This document shows positions 1 to 12,159 of a DNA stretch of 64,000 nt, one piece after another (position 1 is the first letter of the stretch; every line of letters begins with the position of its first letter). Both the position numbers and the translations under genes were made by a program. Source of the DNA: Ridgeia piscesae. Its lineage: Eukaryota; Annelida; Polychaeta; Sabellida; Siboglinidae. The stretch is from positions 191,001 through 255,000 of the forward strand of contig JAODUO010000555.1 of the NCBI GenBank assembly GCA_025642075.2, given 5' to 3'. The notes below the pieces were generated by a model that saw nothing but the letters and a program-made list of their open reading frames with translations, was not told the origin of the DNA and ran no database searches.

Positions 1-360
1 TGTGATGGCTTACACCAAGTAGACATTTCAGATTTTTTTGTGTTACAGTTTTCTGATAATCTGACAAAACGTTACCATAGCAACGAATGTGAAAGTGAAG
101 AGAGGTATGTGGCCTGTAGAGGGAATGAAGGAGCTCTCAGGCAGGATAAGCTGCCTCTGATTGAATGGGGACTTGGGAATGGGGGGATTGGGAGGATGAA
201 AGGAAGAAGAAAGGCAGTCCCAAGGGGAGGCAGCACCCAACTGACGGGACACAAGTGTGGTTGTGGAGCAACGGAAACAGCAATGTGAGGAATTTAAGGA
301 ACATGGGTGCAGTTGTGCTGGAAGTTGTCACAGAGTGGAGACTTGTCTTCAACCAACCAC
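1..360. other. Unique spacer, left edge
   Basis: AT-rich then G/A-rich unique sequence. No coding exon or RNA gene is recognised. Confidence 0.5.
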
Positions 361-2771
361 CCCACCCTCACTTCCCTTCCCAGTGCCACCATCTTGCCCT
401 CACTTCCCCTCCCAATGCCACCATCTTACCCTCACTTCCCTTCCCAGTGCCACCATCTTGCCCTCACTTCCCCTCCCAATGCCACCATCTTACCCTCACT
501 TCCCTTCCCAGTGCCACCATCTTGCCCTCACTTCCCCTCCCAGTGCCACCATCTTGCCCTCACTTCCCTTCCCAGTGCCACCATCTTACTCTCACTTCCC
601 CTCCCAGTGCCACCATCTTGCCCTCACTTCCCCTCCCAGTGCCACCATCTTGCCCTCACTACCCCTCCCAGTGCCACCATCTTGCCCTCCTAACCCTCCC
701 AGTGCCACCATCTTGCCTCCACCCTCCCATGCCAATCTTTCCCCTAACCCTCCCAGTGCCACCATCTTGCCCTCACTAACCCTCCCAGTGCCACCATCTT
801 GTCCTCACTAACCCTCCCAGTGCCACCATCTTGTCCTCACTAACCCTCCCAGTGCCACCATCTTGTCCTCACTAACCCTCCCAGTGCCACCATCTTGCCT
901 CACTAACCCTCCCAGTGCCACCATCTTGCCTCACTAACCCTCCCAGTGCCACCATCTTGTCCTCACTAACCCTCCCAGTGCCACCATCTTGTCCTCACTA
1001 ACCCTCCCAGTGCCACCATCTTGCCCTCACTAACCCTCCCAGTGCCACCATCTTGCCCTCACTAACCCTCCCAGTGCCACCATCTTGTCCTCACTAACCC
1101 TCCCAGTGCCACCATCTTGTCCTCACTAACCCTCCCAGTGCCACCATCTTGTCCTCACTAACCCTCCCAGTGCCACCATCTTGTCCTCACTAACCCTCCC
1201 AGTGCCACCATCTTGCCCTCACTAACCCTCCCAGTGCCACCATCTTGCCTCACTAACCCTCCCAGTGCCACCATCTTGTCCTCACTAACCCTCCCAGTGC
1301 CACCATCTTGTCCTCACTAACCCTCCCAGTGCCACCATCTTGCCCTCACTAACCCTCCCAGTGCCACCATCTTGCCCTCACTAACCCTCCCAGTGCCACC
1401 ATCTTGTCCTCACTAACCCTCCCAGTGCCACCATCTTGTCCTCACTAACCCTCCCAGTGCCACCATCTTGCCCTCACTAACCCTCCCAATGCCACCATCT
1501 TGTCCTCACTAACCCTCCCAGTGCCACCATCTTGTCCTCACTAACCCTCCCAGTGCCACCATCTTGCCCTCACTAACCCTCCCAGTGCCACCATCTTTCC
1601 CTCACTAACCCTTCCAATGCCACCATCTTGCCCTCACTTCCCCTCCCAATGCCACCATCTTGCCCTCACTAACCCTTCCAATGCCACCATCTTGCCCTCA
1701 CTTCCCCTCCCAATGCCACCATCTTGCCCTCACTTCCCCTCCCAATGCCACCATCTTGCCCTCTACTAATCTCCTCCCCCATGCCACCATCTTGTCCTCA
1801 CTAACCCTCCCAGTGCCACCATCTTGTCCTCTAACCTCCCAGTGCCACCATCTTGCTCATACCCTCCCAGTGCTACCATCTTGTCCTCACTAACCCTCCC
1901 AGTGCCACCATCTTGTCCTCAATAACCCTCCCAGTGCCACCATCTTGTCCTCACTAACCATCCCAGTGCCACCATCTTGTCCTCACTTCCCCTCCCAATG
2001 CCACCATCTTGCCCTCACTAACCCTTCCAATGCCACCATCTTGCCCTCACTTCCCCTCCCAATGCCACCATCTTACCCTCACTTCCCCTCCCAATGCCAC
2101 CATCTTGCCCTCACTTCCCCTCCCAATGCCACCATCTTACCCTCACTTCCCCTCCCAATGCCACCATCTTGCCCTCACTAACCCTCCCAGTGCCACCATC
2201 TTGTCCTCACTAACCCTCCCAGTGCCACCATCTTGCCCTCACTAACCCTCCCAGTGCTACCATCTTGTCCTCACTAACCCTCCCAGTGCCACCATCTTGT
2301 CCTCACTAACCCTCCCAGTGCCACCATCTTGTCCTCACTAACCATCCCAGTGCCACCATCTTGTCCTCACTTCCCCTCCCAATGCCACCATCTTACCCTC
2401 ACTAACCCTTCCAATGCCACCATCTTACCCTCACTAACCCTTCCAATGCCACCATCTTGCCCTCACTAACCTTCCCAGTGCCACCATCTTGTCCTCACTA
2501 ACCCTCCCAGTGCCACCATCTTGTCCTCACTAACCCTCTCAATGCCACCATCTTACCCTCACTAACCCTTCCAATGCCACCATCTTACCCTCACTAACCC
2601 TTCCAATGCCACCATCTTGTCCTCACTAACCCTCCCAGTGCCACCATCTTGTCCTCACTAACCCTCCCAGTGCCACCATCTTGTCCTCACTAACCCTCCC
2701 AGTGCCACCATCTTGCCCTCACTAACCCTCCCAGTGCCACCATCTTGTCCTCACTAACCCTCCCAATCCCA
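361..2771. repeat. 32-bp minisatellite, about 75 copies
   Basis: Pyrimidine-rich unit containing CCCAGTGCCACCATCTTG. Two main variants, CTAACCCTCCC and CTTCCCCTCCC, are grouped in blocks. The long plus-strand frame is a by-product of stop-poor units. Confidence 0.97.
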
Positions 2772-4070
2772 CAAAGAACAGATTTTGATGACATAATTTC
2801 TTAAGTAACACAAAATATGCAGTCGTGAAAATAAAAATCAATACTAAACCAAACCACAACAAAGAGAAATACAAAAAATTACCAACAAATAAAACAAATG
2901 TGTTTCAACATAGAATAACTGTACAGGGCAAAAGTAGCCAGCTTGGGGATGCAAAATGTGATTCCCAGAAAAATAAAAACGTGACCAACACGAATGATTG
3001 ATAGGTCCATTGTATCTATTAAACTTATAGCTGAAATGTTGTCGACAACAACAGAGAACAGCAGCCACAGTTCACATCTGATAGTCCCTTGAAATACCTG
3101 AAGAGTGACAAAGGCTGCTTGTGTAATACGAGACATGTTAATTGCCTGTACATGTCGTGGAGGAGACTCCAAGTTGTAATTTAAAACTACATGCCAATAT
3201 GCAGCAAAACAGTAAGACTATTTTTGCTCAACTCCACAGTGAATATTACCTAAAAATAGGCCTGCTAATTGCTACATAGACTGATAAAGAATGATTTCAC
3301 AGACAGATTAGCTTGTTGGTGGGCAATACACCTGAGACGTGAACTCACAGGTATGTAAGCTCATGAGATGAGTTCTCTCAATCAATCAGATGTATTATGT
3401 GTAGCAGAATGTTACACAAAATCTCTACATACAATGCCTTCCACTTGCTACAACTGTCAACCATAGCACCATCACTTGTTTAAGTCAATTAGTCTAATTG
3501 TTTCTTCAAACAAATTACACATGCTGACTGCATACATTAAATACAGGTAAATTAATATAGAAAGCAAACTGATGAGATGATTAAAGGATTAACACTCCTA
3601 TTTCCCAGCAGTTTTCCACATTGATTGTGTTGCATAAAGTTGTCATAAACACTACACATCTACCTACTTAAGAAGATTAGTATTAGATGATACATTGTGA
3701 CATCAAGTATTCATACAATAATTTTCAAATATTTTTTGTACCATGCTACAAAACAGTGAAGTGAGTTAACACTACTAAAGCTTACTAAAGCCGACATGCA
3801 ACGAATTCCAGAGTTTAGGTCCACAGACAATTCGTGATAATTTCACACTGATGTAATCTTGGTGTTCCATGAAAGCAACACTGAACTGAATACGTTGAAA
3901 GATGTCTCGTGTGAGTGGCCAAGCTGCAGTTTCACAGTGAACACTGAAGCCTGCATTTATTGTGAAATAAATAAACCTTAGTTTGTTGCTCATATCCATC
4001 AATATCAGAGCTATCACACTCAATACTGGCCATTTACTTTTGTTTTGTTACTTGCACTACTGATCCTGTT
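2772..4070. other. AT-rich unique spacer
   Basis: Low-GC sequence with no tandem structure. The only hint of coding is the possible RT relic at 3775-4023. Confidence 0.5.
3775..4023 (-). pseudogene. Possible LINE reverse-transcriptase C-terminal relic
   Basis: An open minus-strand frame ends with SRIVCGPKLWNSL, which resembles the G-P-K-(I/L)-W-N-S-L motif near the C-terminus of many non-LTR reverse transcriptases. Nothing else of the domain is recognisable, and a chance resemblance is possible. Confidence 0.2.
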
Positions 4071-4080
4071 TGACACAACA

Positions 4081-4325
4081 CAACCAACCACCCCGCCCTC
4101 ACTTCCCCTCTCAATCCCATCACCCCGCCTCCAAAATCCCAATCCCACAAATTTGCCTTCGCTTCCCCTCCCATATCCCAATCCAACAAACTTTCCCTCT
4201 ATTCCACTCCCAAATCCCAATCCCACAAACTTGCCTTCACTTCCCCTCCCAAATCCCAATCCCACAACCGTCCCCTCTCTTCCCATCCCAATCCCATCAC
4301 CTTGCCCTCACTTCCCCTGGAAATC
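4081..4325. repeat. Diverged pyrimidine-rich array related to 361-2771
   Basis: It opens with CAACCAACCACCCC then CCCTCACTTCCC, the same introduction as at 350-380, followed by irregular units built on CAATCCCA(C/T)(A/C)A and CTTCCCCTCCC. Confidence 0.75.
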
Positions 4326-4716
4326 GTAACAAATCCTCCATCTTCAAAGTCTTATAATATGATTTAATTTGTTCATTTCAGAAATATGTATTTACTGCAC
4401 TAGATATACATCTGTGCACACAGCTGCTGGCATTTATCACCATTTATTATGTATACACATGTAAATATTGTCCCTTGTTAGCCTGATGTGTTGTACGTGT
4501 ACATGATGTACAACATTTCTATACAGAATGAGTCTACAATGCCAATGATGACCACCTCAAACATTTCAGACTAAAGCTGTACTCCTGTTGACCAGAACAT
4601 CAGTTTAATAAGCACCTGGTGGGTGCATTCAACAAACCTAGCAGTATATTTAACTGCATTTCCTTTATTTCAAATGTTGCCCCACGAACCACAGCTGTTT
4701 GGGAAGAATCGACCAT
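4326..4716. other. AT-rich unique spacer
   Basis: No gene, RNA or repeat recognised. Confidence 0.5.
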
Positions 4717-5868
4717 GACTCAATAAATCTATGTCCTGCTTATTCCCACACTGTCCACATTGACTCAATACATCTGTCCTACTTATTCACACACTGTCCA
4801 CATTGACTCAATACATCTGTCCTACTTATTCACACACTGTCCACATTGACTCAATACATCTGTCCTACTTATTCACACACTGTCCACATTGACTCAATAC
4901 ATCTGTCCTTCTTATTCCCACACTGTCCACATTGACTCAATAAATCTATGTCCTGCTTATTCCCACACTGTCCACATTGACTCAATAAATCTATGTCCTG
5001 CTTATTCCCACACTGTCCACATTGACTCAATAAATCTATGTCCTGCTTATTCCCACACTGTCCACATTGACTCAATAAATCTATGTCCTGCTTATTCCCA
5101 CACTGTCCACATTGACTCAATAAATCTATGTCCTGCTTATTCCCACACTGTCCACATTGACTCAATAAATCTATGTCCTGCTTATTCCCACACTGTCCAC
5201 ATTGACTCAATACATCTGTCCTTCTTATTCCCACACTGTCCACATTGACTCAATACATCTGTCCTACTTATTCACACACTGTCCACATTGACTCAATACA
5301 TCTGTCCTACTTATTCACACACTGTCCACATTGACTCAATACATCTGTCCTTCTTATTCCCACACTGTCCACATTGACTCAATAAATCTTTTCCTGCTTA
5401 TTCCCACACTGTCCACATTGACTCAATAAATCTATGTCCTGCTTATTCCCACACTGTCCACATTGACTCAATAAATCTATGTCTGCTTATTCCCACACTG
5501 TCCACATTGACTCAATAAATCTATGTCCTGCTTATTCCCACACTGTCCACATTGACTCAATAAATCTATGTCCTGCTTATTCCCACACTGTCCACATTGA
5601 CTCAATAAATCTATGTCCTGCTTATTCCCACACTGTCCACATTGACTCAATACATCTGTCCTTCTTATTCCCACACTGTCCACATTGACTCAATACATCT
5701 GTCCTACTTATTCACACACTGTCCACATTGACTCAATACATCTGTCCTACTTATTCACACACTGTCCACATTGACTCAATACATGTCCTACTTATTCACA
5801 CACTGTCCACATTGACTCAATACATCTGTCCTACTTATTCCCACACTGTCCACATTGACTCAATACAT
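4717..5868. repeat. 43/45-bp minisatellite, about 26 copies
   Basis: Unit starts GACTCAATA and ends CACACTGTCCACATT. A 45-bp form (AAATCTATGTCCTGCTTATT) and a 43-bp form (CATCTGTCCTACTTATTCAC) occur in alternating blocks. The 45-bp period leaves frames open on both strands, but these are not genes. Confidence 0.96.
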
Positions 5869-5940
5869 ATCCCATGTCCTGATATTGCCACACGTCACAT
5901 TAACCGTTCAATACATCTGTGTCCTACTGTCCACATGTCT

Positions 5941-7252
5941 ACAGTGAATGACTGTGACACGACACATCACATAACCAGTGTCAACAGTGAATGACTGTGA
6001 CACGACACATCACATAACCAGTGTCAACAGTGAATGACTGTGACACGACACATCACATAACCAGTGTCAACAGTGAATGACTGTGCACGTCCTACTGTCA
6101 ACAGTGAATGACTGTGACACGACACATCACATAACCAGTGTCAACAGTGAATGACTGTGACACGACACATCACATAACCAGTGTCAACAGTGAATGACTG
6201 TGACACGACACATCACATAACCAGTGTCAACAGTTAATGACTGTGACACGACACATCACATAACCAGTGTCAACAGTGAATGACTGTGACACGACACATC
6301 ACATAACCAGTGTCAACAGTGAATGACTGTGACACGACACATCACATAACCAGTGTCAACAGTGAATGACTGTGACACGACACATCACATAACCAGTGTC
6401 AACAGTGAATGACTGTGACACGACACATCACATAACCAGTGTCAACAGTGAATGACTGTGACACGACACATCACATAACCAGTGTCAACAGTGAATGACT
6501 GTGACACGACACATCACATAACCAGTGTCAACAGTGAATGACTGTGACACGACACATCACATAACCAGTGTCAACAGTGAATGACTGTGACACGACACAT
6601 CACATAACCAGTGTCAACAGTGAATGACTGTGACACGACACATCACATAACCAGTGTCAACAGTGAATGACTGTGACACGACACATCACATAACCAGTGT
6701 CAACAGTGAATGACTGTGACACGACACATCACATAACCAGTGTCAACAGTGAATGACTGTGACACGACACATCACATAACCAGTGTCAACAGTGAATGAC
6801 TGTGACACGACACATCACATAACCAGTGTCAACAGTGAATGACTGTGACACGACACATCACATAACCAGTGTCAACAGTGAATGACTGTGACACGACACA
6901 TCACATAACCAGTGTCAACAGTGAATGACTGTGACACGACACATCACATAACCAGTGTCAACAGTGAATGACTGTGACACGACACATCACATAACCAGTG
7001 TCAACAGTTAATGACTGTGACACGACACATCACATAACCAGTGTCAACAGTGAATGACTGTGACACGACACATCACATAACCAGTGTCAACAGTGAATGA
7101 CTGTCACATGACACATCACATAACCAGTGTCAACAGTGAATGACTGTGACACGACACATCACATAACCAGTGTCAACAGTTAATGACTGTGACACGACAC
7201 ATCACATAACCAGTGTCAACAGTTAATGACTGTGATATGACACATTACATAA
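5941..7252. repeat. 43-bp minisatellite, about 30 copies
   Basis: Highly homogeneous unit containing GAATGACTGTGACACGACAC and CATAACCAGTGTCAACAGT. It lies about 70 bp after the previous array, with an unrelated unit of the same length. Confidence 0.97.
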
Positions 7253-7713
7253 GACGTCTGCTGATTGAAAGACAGGAAGTTGCTTATGGGGAAATACCGT
7301 TGATGTTAAGGACATAATCTGGTGAGTGGTTTGACAGATAGTGACACTGGAAGATTTGCTCAGATGTGGTGATGTAAGACACCAGGATGATCTACAGCCA
7401 GTTGACATCAGTGACAATCAACCCCCCCTCCCCACTTAACCTTTCACTGGCTCAAGAAAATATAAACTCCTCACTGGAGAACTAATGACAATGCACCTTA
7501 TTAATGTATATTGCTTTGTCTCTGCAGTCACTGCCATTAATTTGGACCGATTTTAAAGGGGAACAAAAAAGAACCGTGACCTTTGACCTACCTGGCAGCA
7601 AGGCACATAAGTGATGCAGTTTGCCAGTGTTTAACATTCCAACGAGAGGTTCTACTTAGATGGGACACTTCAGTCTTCATGTTGGTCTACTTAACAATCT
7701 CTATGTCATACGT
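7253..7713. other. Unique spacer
   Basis: Mixed-composition sequence with a short C-run near 7425. Nothing recognised. Confidence 0.5.
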
Positions 7714-8128
7714 GTCATAGACATCTTCACCACCGCATTCATTTATATGTCACAGACATCTTGATCAGCACATTCATGTATACGTCATAGATGTCTTGAT
7801 CACCACATTCATGTATACGTCATAGATGTCTTGATCACCACATTCATGTATATGTCATAGATGTCTTGATCACCACATTCATGTATATGTCATAGATGTC
7901 TTGATCACCACATTCATGTATACGTCATAGATGTCTTGATCACCACATTCATGTATATGTCATAGATGTCTTGATCACCACATTCATGTATATGTCATAG
8001 ATGTCTTGATCACCACATTCATGTATATGTCATAGACATATTGACCAACACATTCATGTATACGTCATAGATGTCTTGATCACCACATTCATGTTTACGT
8101 CATAGACGTCTTGACCAACACATTTACA
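7714..8128. repeat. 35-bp minisatellite, about 12 copies
   Basis: Unit contains GTCATAGATGTCTTGATCAC and CACATTCATGTATA; the edge copies are diverged. Confidence 0.95.
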
Positions 8129-8267
8129 TAGAGTGCGCACAAGTCACTCACACAGATGCAATATCAGCTAAACAGTTATAGTTTGTGGATCTTCATCAAA
8201 TAGTCTTCATCTACTCAATATGATGAATGTACATGGACATGTAGATGTATGGGGTGATACAGGACAG

Positions 8268-8498
8268 GACACAGCAAAGACTAGGACACAGCAAAGGCTA
8301 GGACACATCAAAGACTAGGACACAGCAAAGACTAGGACACAGCAAAGACTAGGACACAGCAAAGGCTAGGACACAGCAAAGACTAGGACACAGTAGAGAC
8401 TAGGACACAGCAAAGACTAGGATACATCAAAGACTAGGTCACAGCAAAGACTAGGACACAGCAAAGACTAGGACACAGCAATGGCTAGGACACAGCAG
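8268..8498. repeat. 17-bp minisatellite, about 14 copies
   Basis: Unit GACACAGCAAAGACTAG with point variants. A looser 16-17 bp repetition around CAATGGGAAG follows to about 8600. Confidence 0.94.
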
Positions 8499-8599
8499 TG
8501 AACTGAATCTAGCCATATGGAAAACCAGTCATTTGGAGAACCCAACAATGGGAAGAACTCAACATTGGGAAGTACCCAGCAATGGGAAGCACCAAGCTA

Positions 8600-9206
8600 T
8601 TAACTGACCCAGCAATGTGGGACCCACAGAATGAATCAGCCCCTATAGAGAACCTAGTTTCAAAAAGGACCCAGCTATAAAGTAAACCCTCCAAAGGGGT
8701 AGACCAGCAGATTGTCACAGCAAGGGTAAAAGTCTAGTCCAGTAAACACACCACTTGTGGTTAACCTGGTTAAACCCAGCTTGAGTGGGATGACAGGCTG
8801 GCACTGACCCAGTGGTGATAACAGCAGAAATAGCAGTTTAATGAGCCCTGGTTTTGTCTAATAAACCATCCACCGGAAACACTTCGGAGCACAAAGTATG
8901 GTGGATTAAACACAAATTAAACATTATCACCGTACCAATGACACACCTAGAAACTTATATGTGGGTGGTAAAAAAGGATTTGTCTGCCAGTCATACTGAT
9001 TACATTACGTAACCAGTCACTTGGAAGGCAAACAAGTGTGGGAAAACATGTCTGTGCATTGCATTGTGGGCCACAGAGGGTACTGACCCTGAAGGAACAG
9101 CAGGGAAACCTGTACTCATAGTCAACATAAAGTGATATGAGGGCTTGGGAAAGTTTGGAGATTAAGACGATAGTGTAAGATAGAACAAACATGGAGGAAG
9201 GTCTAG
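8600..9206. other. Unique spacer
   Basis: No exon, RNA gene or repeat recognised. Confidence 0.5.
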
Positions 9207-9444
9207 GTTACCATTAGATGCACAGAGCTCAAGTATAACTGTTACCATTAGATGCACAGAGCTCAAATATAACTGTTACCATTAGGTGCACAACGCTCAA
9301 GTATAACTGTTACCATTAGATGCACAGAGCTCAAGTATAACTGTTACCATTAGATGCACAACGCTCAAGTATAACTGTTACCATTAGATGCACAGAGCTC
9401 AAGTATAACTGTTACCATTAGATGCACAGAGCTCAAGTATAACT
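9207..9444. repeat. 34-bp minisatellite, 7 copies
   Basis: Unit GTTACCATTAGATGCACAGA followed by GCTCAAGTATAACT; variant copies read CAACGCTC. Confidence 0.95.
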
Positions 9445-9535
9445 GTGAGATGTAACCTAAAGAAGGGTCTCATTGAAAGACATGACACACATTACTGGAC
9501 ATACCAGAGTACCCGCAGTGTACACCCACCGTACC

Positions 9536-10488
9536 GGTATCCAGACATTTCGGTAAAGGACACTTCGGTAATAGACGTTTTGGTAACTGACATTTCGGTA
9601 ACAGGACATTTCGGTAACTGGACATTTCGGTAATAGGACGTTTCGGTAATAGAACATTTTGGTAACAGACATTTTGGTAATAGGACATCTTGGTAATATA
9701 CATTTTGGTAGCATGGCATTTTGGTAAAACCAATAAATATTCTATAAAGGCATATTTCTTTTTTTTAAACTTACACCTATCGACACTCGGTAGAATCGCC
9801 TTAGCTGCACCTGACAATGCTGTGATGTTGTCAGCGTAAATACGAGATGGCGGGTCGTTACTTGCAGCAGCACATATACACATTTCCGTACGGCATCTGT
9901 CAACCTCTAGCTTCATAGGTTCAGGACAGTGGTTGTGGTCAGTTTTTAACACTGGATATGCTGGTAGCAAGTCTGTGTATGCACTAGCAGGGCAGTGCTT
10001 GCTTGCACGACATGTACAATGCCACCTTATCATGTCATTTTCTCTGTATGCTTGGTATAGCCATTCCCCAATAGCTTTGCTTTTCCCCTGGTTGTTGGTG
10101 ATAGCTCCATGTTCACATGTATAGCTTCACCTTATGTGTGTCTGGATTTAAATGTGTCCTGCTAGCCACTGATTTGCTGTAGTGGTTGAACACTTTAGCC
10201 ACCACCACTGCTATTTGGAAGCCATGTTCCCTTCAGAGGCAAGCACTACTTTACACCTTGCCTGACTACTGGTAGAAAGCTAAGTTCTATGTATGACATC
10301 TCAACAGGTTACCTCCTAATATGGCAGACTGGACTCTGATTATTTTCAGTAGTTTTACCAAGATGTCTTGTTACCAAAATGTCTTCATTGTTACCGAAAT
10401 GTCTAGTTACCGAAATGTCCTGTTACCTAAATGTCTGTTACCGAAATGTCCATTACCAAAGTGTCCTTTACCAAAATGTCACTGTACC
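9536..10488. mobile_element. Fold-back-type element with repeat-array inverted termini
   Basis: The left end (9536-9730) has about 12 monomers of a 15-16 bp unit like ACAGGACATTTCGGTA. The right end (10352-10488) has about 8 monomers of the same unit in inverted orientation. The ends are collinear: in both, the outermost monomer is followed by a GGACACTT variant, a GACATCTTGGTAA variant lies near the inner end, and the inner edge is GGTAAAAC. Between them lies a FLYWCH-encoding exon. This resembles fold-back or Mutator-like elements with tandemly repeated termini. No convincing target-site duplication was found, so the outer limits are approximate. Confidence 0.7.
9775..10126 (-). CDS. FLYWCH-type zinc finger exon fragment (transposon-associated)
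   Basis: The frame is open for about 117 codons after a TGA at 10127-10129. Landmarks in order are EWLYQAYREND, RWHC, seven residues, CPASAYTD, and DHNHCPEP. The pattern W-x-C-x(7)-C-x(18)-H-x-H fits the FLYWCH zinc finger. It is followed by an EVDRCRTEMC helix and ASNDPPSRIYADN, then ILPSVDR, an arrangement I associate with FLYWCH proteins linked to MULE-type transposases in animals. The frame runs into a consensus GTAAGT donor at 9774. The only in-frame ATG follows the LYQAY segment, so the true start is probably an upstream exon or acceptor near 10126. No transposase domain is visible nearby, so this is either a decayed element or a small nested gene. It lies in the 3' glypican intron on the same strand. 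Confidence 0.6.
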
Positions 10489-10524
10489 ACCCTGTTAGTA
10501 GAACCTTGTCCTCGCTGCCTGTGT

Positions 10525-10987
10525 CAGTCAGTGTGTAATGTTAGTCAGTGTGTAATGTCAGTCAGTGTGTAATGTCAGTCAGTGGGTAATGTCAGTCAAT
10601 GTGTAATGTCACCCAGTGTGTAATGTCACCCAGTGTGTAATGTTAGTCAGTGTGTAATGTCAGTCAGTGTGTAATGTCAGTCAGTGTGTAATGTCACCCA
10701 GTGTGTAATGTCACCCAGTGTGTAATGTCAGTCAGTGTGTAATGTCAGTCAGTGTGTAATGTCAGTCAGTGTGTAATGTCACCCAGTGTGTAATGTCACC
10801 CAGTGTGTAATGTCACCCAGTGTGTAATGTCACCCAGTGTGTACTGTCACCCAGTGTGTAATGTCACCCAGTGTGTAATGTCAGTCAGTGTGTAATGTCA
10901 CCCAGTGTGTAATGTCACCCAGTGTGTAATGTCACCCTGTAATGTCACCCAGTGTGTACTGTCACCCAGTGTGTATTGTCAGTCAGT
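10525..10987. repeat. 17-bp minisatellite, about 27 copies
   Basis: Unit AGTCAGTGTGTAATGTC interspersed with ACCCAGTGTGTAATGTC. It begins about 40 bp outside the fold-back element. Confidence 0.95.
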
Positions 10988-11150
10988 ATCACACATGACA
11001 TCAGGTGTCAACATATATATCTGCTGAACAGTTCCTGTGCAACAACAGCATAAATCTATGGCAACGATGTTGCAAAAACCTGCTTTGAAAGAGCTAGCTG
11101 ACTATATGAAGGCAGGTCACACTAGAGGGCGCCGCCTGTGTTGTACTCAC

Positions 11151-11437
11151 GGAGCGAGGGCATTTCCATTCCAGCACTGTTGGTCGCGCTGTGCTGAGAA
11201 TCGCCCTGACTTGCACAGGGTGTCTGCGAGATTGTGAAAGAATCCCTTCGATGAAGTGAGACTGTGAACAAATGTTGACATTCGACTCGACAACTCATTG
11301 CTCTTTACCGGGTGTTGCAGCTTGGTGCTGCCATCTATGTGGGTACTAGTGGCGCCGTCTGGCTGTAGTTTGATCGGCTGTGGTGCAAGTGTCACATTGG
11401 TGTGTGTGCTGCGCAAATGTCCACATTTGTCAACAAC
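11151..11437 (-). CDS. GPC: Glypican, exon with linker and CWNG motif
   Basis: This 287-bp exon follows a strong TTTATTTACAG acceptor and ends before a GTGAGT donor (phase 0 to 2). It encodes VVDKCGHLRS at the start, a Thr/Pro-rich linker, then FFHNLADTLCKSGRF and QQCWNGNALAP. The family has the same order: C after the lobe, variable loop, F-(x)-x-L-x-x-x-(I/L)-C, then C-W-N-G. Its three cysteines are family positions 12, 13 and 14. Phase 0 joins the preceding exon as YYAK-VVDKC, aligning with the equivalent vertebrate junction. One sequon (NVT) is present. I see no R-x-x-R furin-type site in the loop, where GPC3-class proteins are usually cleaved. The next exon, starting in phase 2 and leading to the Ser-Gly and GPI regions, was not found leftward. 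Confidence 0.93.
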
Positions 11438-11771
11438 CTGTAAATAAATGATAACAGTGTGAACATTGTCATTACTGTGCTACATACACAGACACGCAAA
11501 CTCTCAATGGCTGTACACAGAAAATAAGATGCCTCAGTTATGGCAACAGTTGCCAGGGAGCTAGATATAACAGGGATAAGACAACATCCAGTGTGGGACA
11601 TTCTTATCATAAAACAACAACTACTGATATACCTCTGACCACACCCAACTTCCCCAGTACCCCATCACATAAATATTATTTTATTTCTCCCTCTGCAGTA
11701 TGGAAGTCTCCTTCTCCTGTGGGAGCTCAAGTGTCCCAACTTGTAAATAGAATCAACATTGTCTCCAGTCC

Positions 11772-11907
11772 TTAGGTCTAATGTTTGACAGTGTCACCAC
11801 ATTGTAGGGTCTAGTGTGGGACAGTGTCACCAGTCTGTAGGGTGTAGTGTGGGACAGTGTCACCAGCCTGTAGGGTCTAGTGTGGGACAGTGTCCACAGT
11901 CTGTCAG
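11772..11907. repeat. 33-bp minisatellite, about 4 copies
   Basis: Unit contains GTCTAGTGTGGGACAGTGTC and ACCAGTCTGTAG. Confidence 0.9.
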
Positions 11908-12159
11908 GAAGGTATGTGGACACAAAATGGGACAAACTTAGATGTCAGAGAGTGTATCAGTCATGTCATCTAGGAGGCCATGAATGCCTGGTGACAGTGA
12001 AGACAGACACCAGCACTGTGAGCACAAGGCATGACACACACAATGGCAGACACAAGGGAGGACAATGGTAGGCCTGAGGACACAGACAGAACACCGCAGA
12101 TGGCACACATACATGTTAGTGTCACCCTCCAGTATACTGCTCGCTCGCTCACTTGCTAG
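11908..12159. other. Short unique spacer
   Basis: Nothing recognised. Confidence 0.5.

Noticed and set aside
2879..3172. Hydrophobic minus-strand open frame as a membrane protein
   Set aside because: AT-rich DNA readily gives hydrophobic frames; no family resemblance or splice context was found.
361..7252. CRISPR-like appearance of regular repeats with constant spacing
   Set aside because: There are no unique spacers between identical repeats; the whole unit repeats, the context is a eukaryotic intron, and no cas genes are present.
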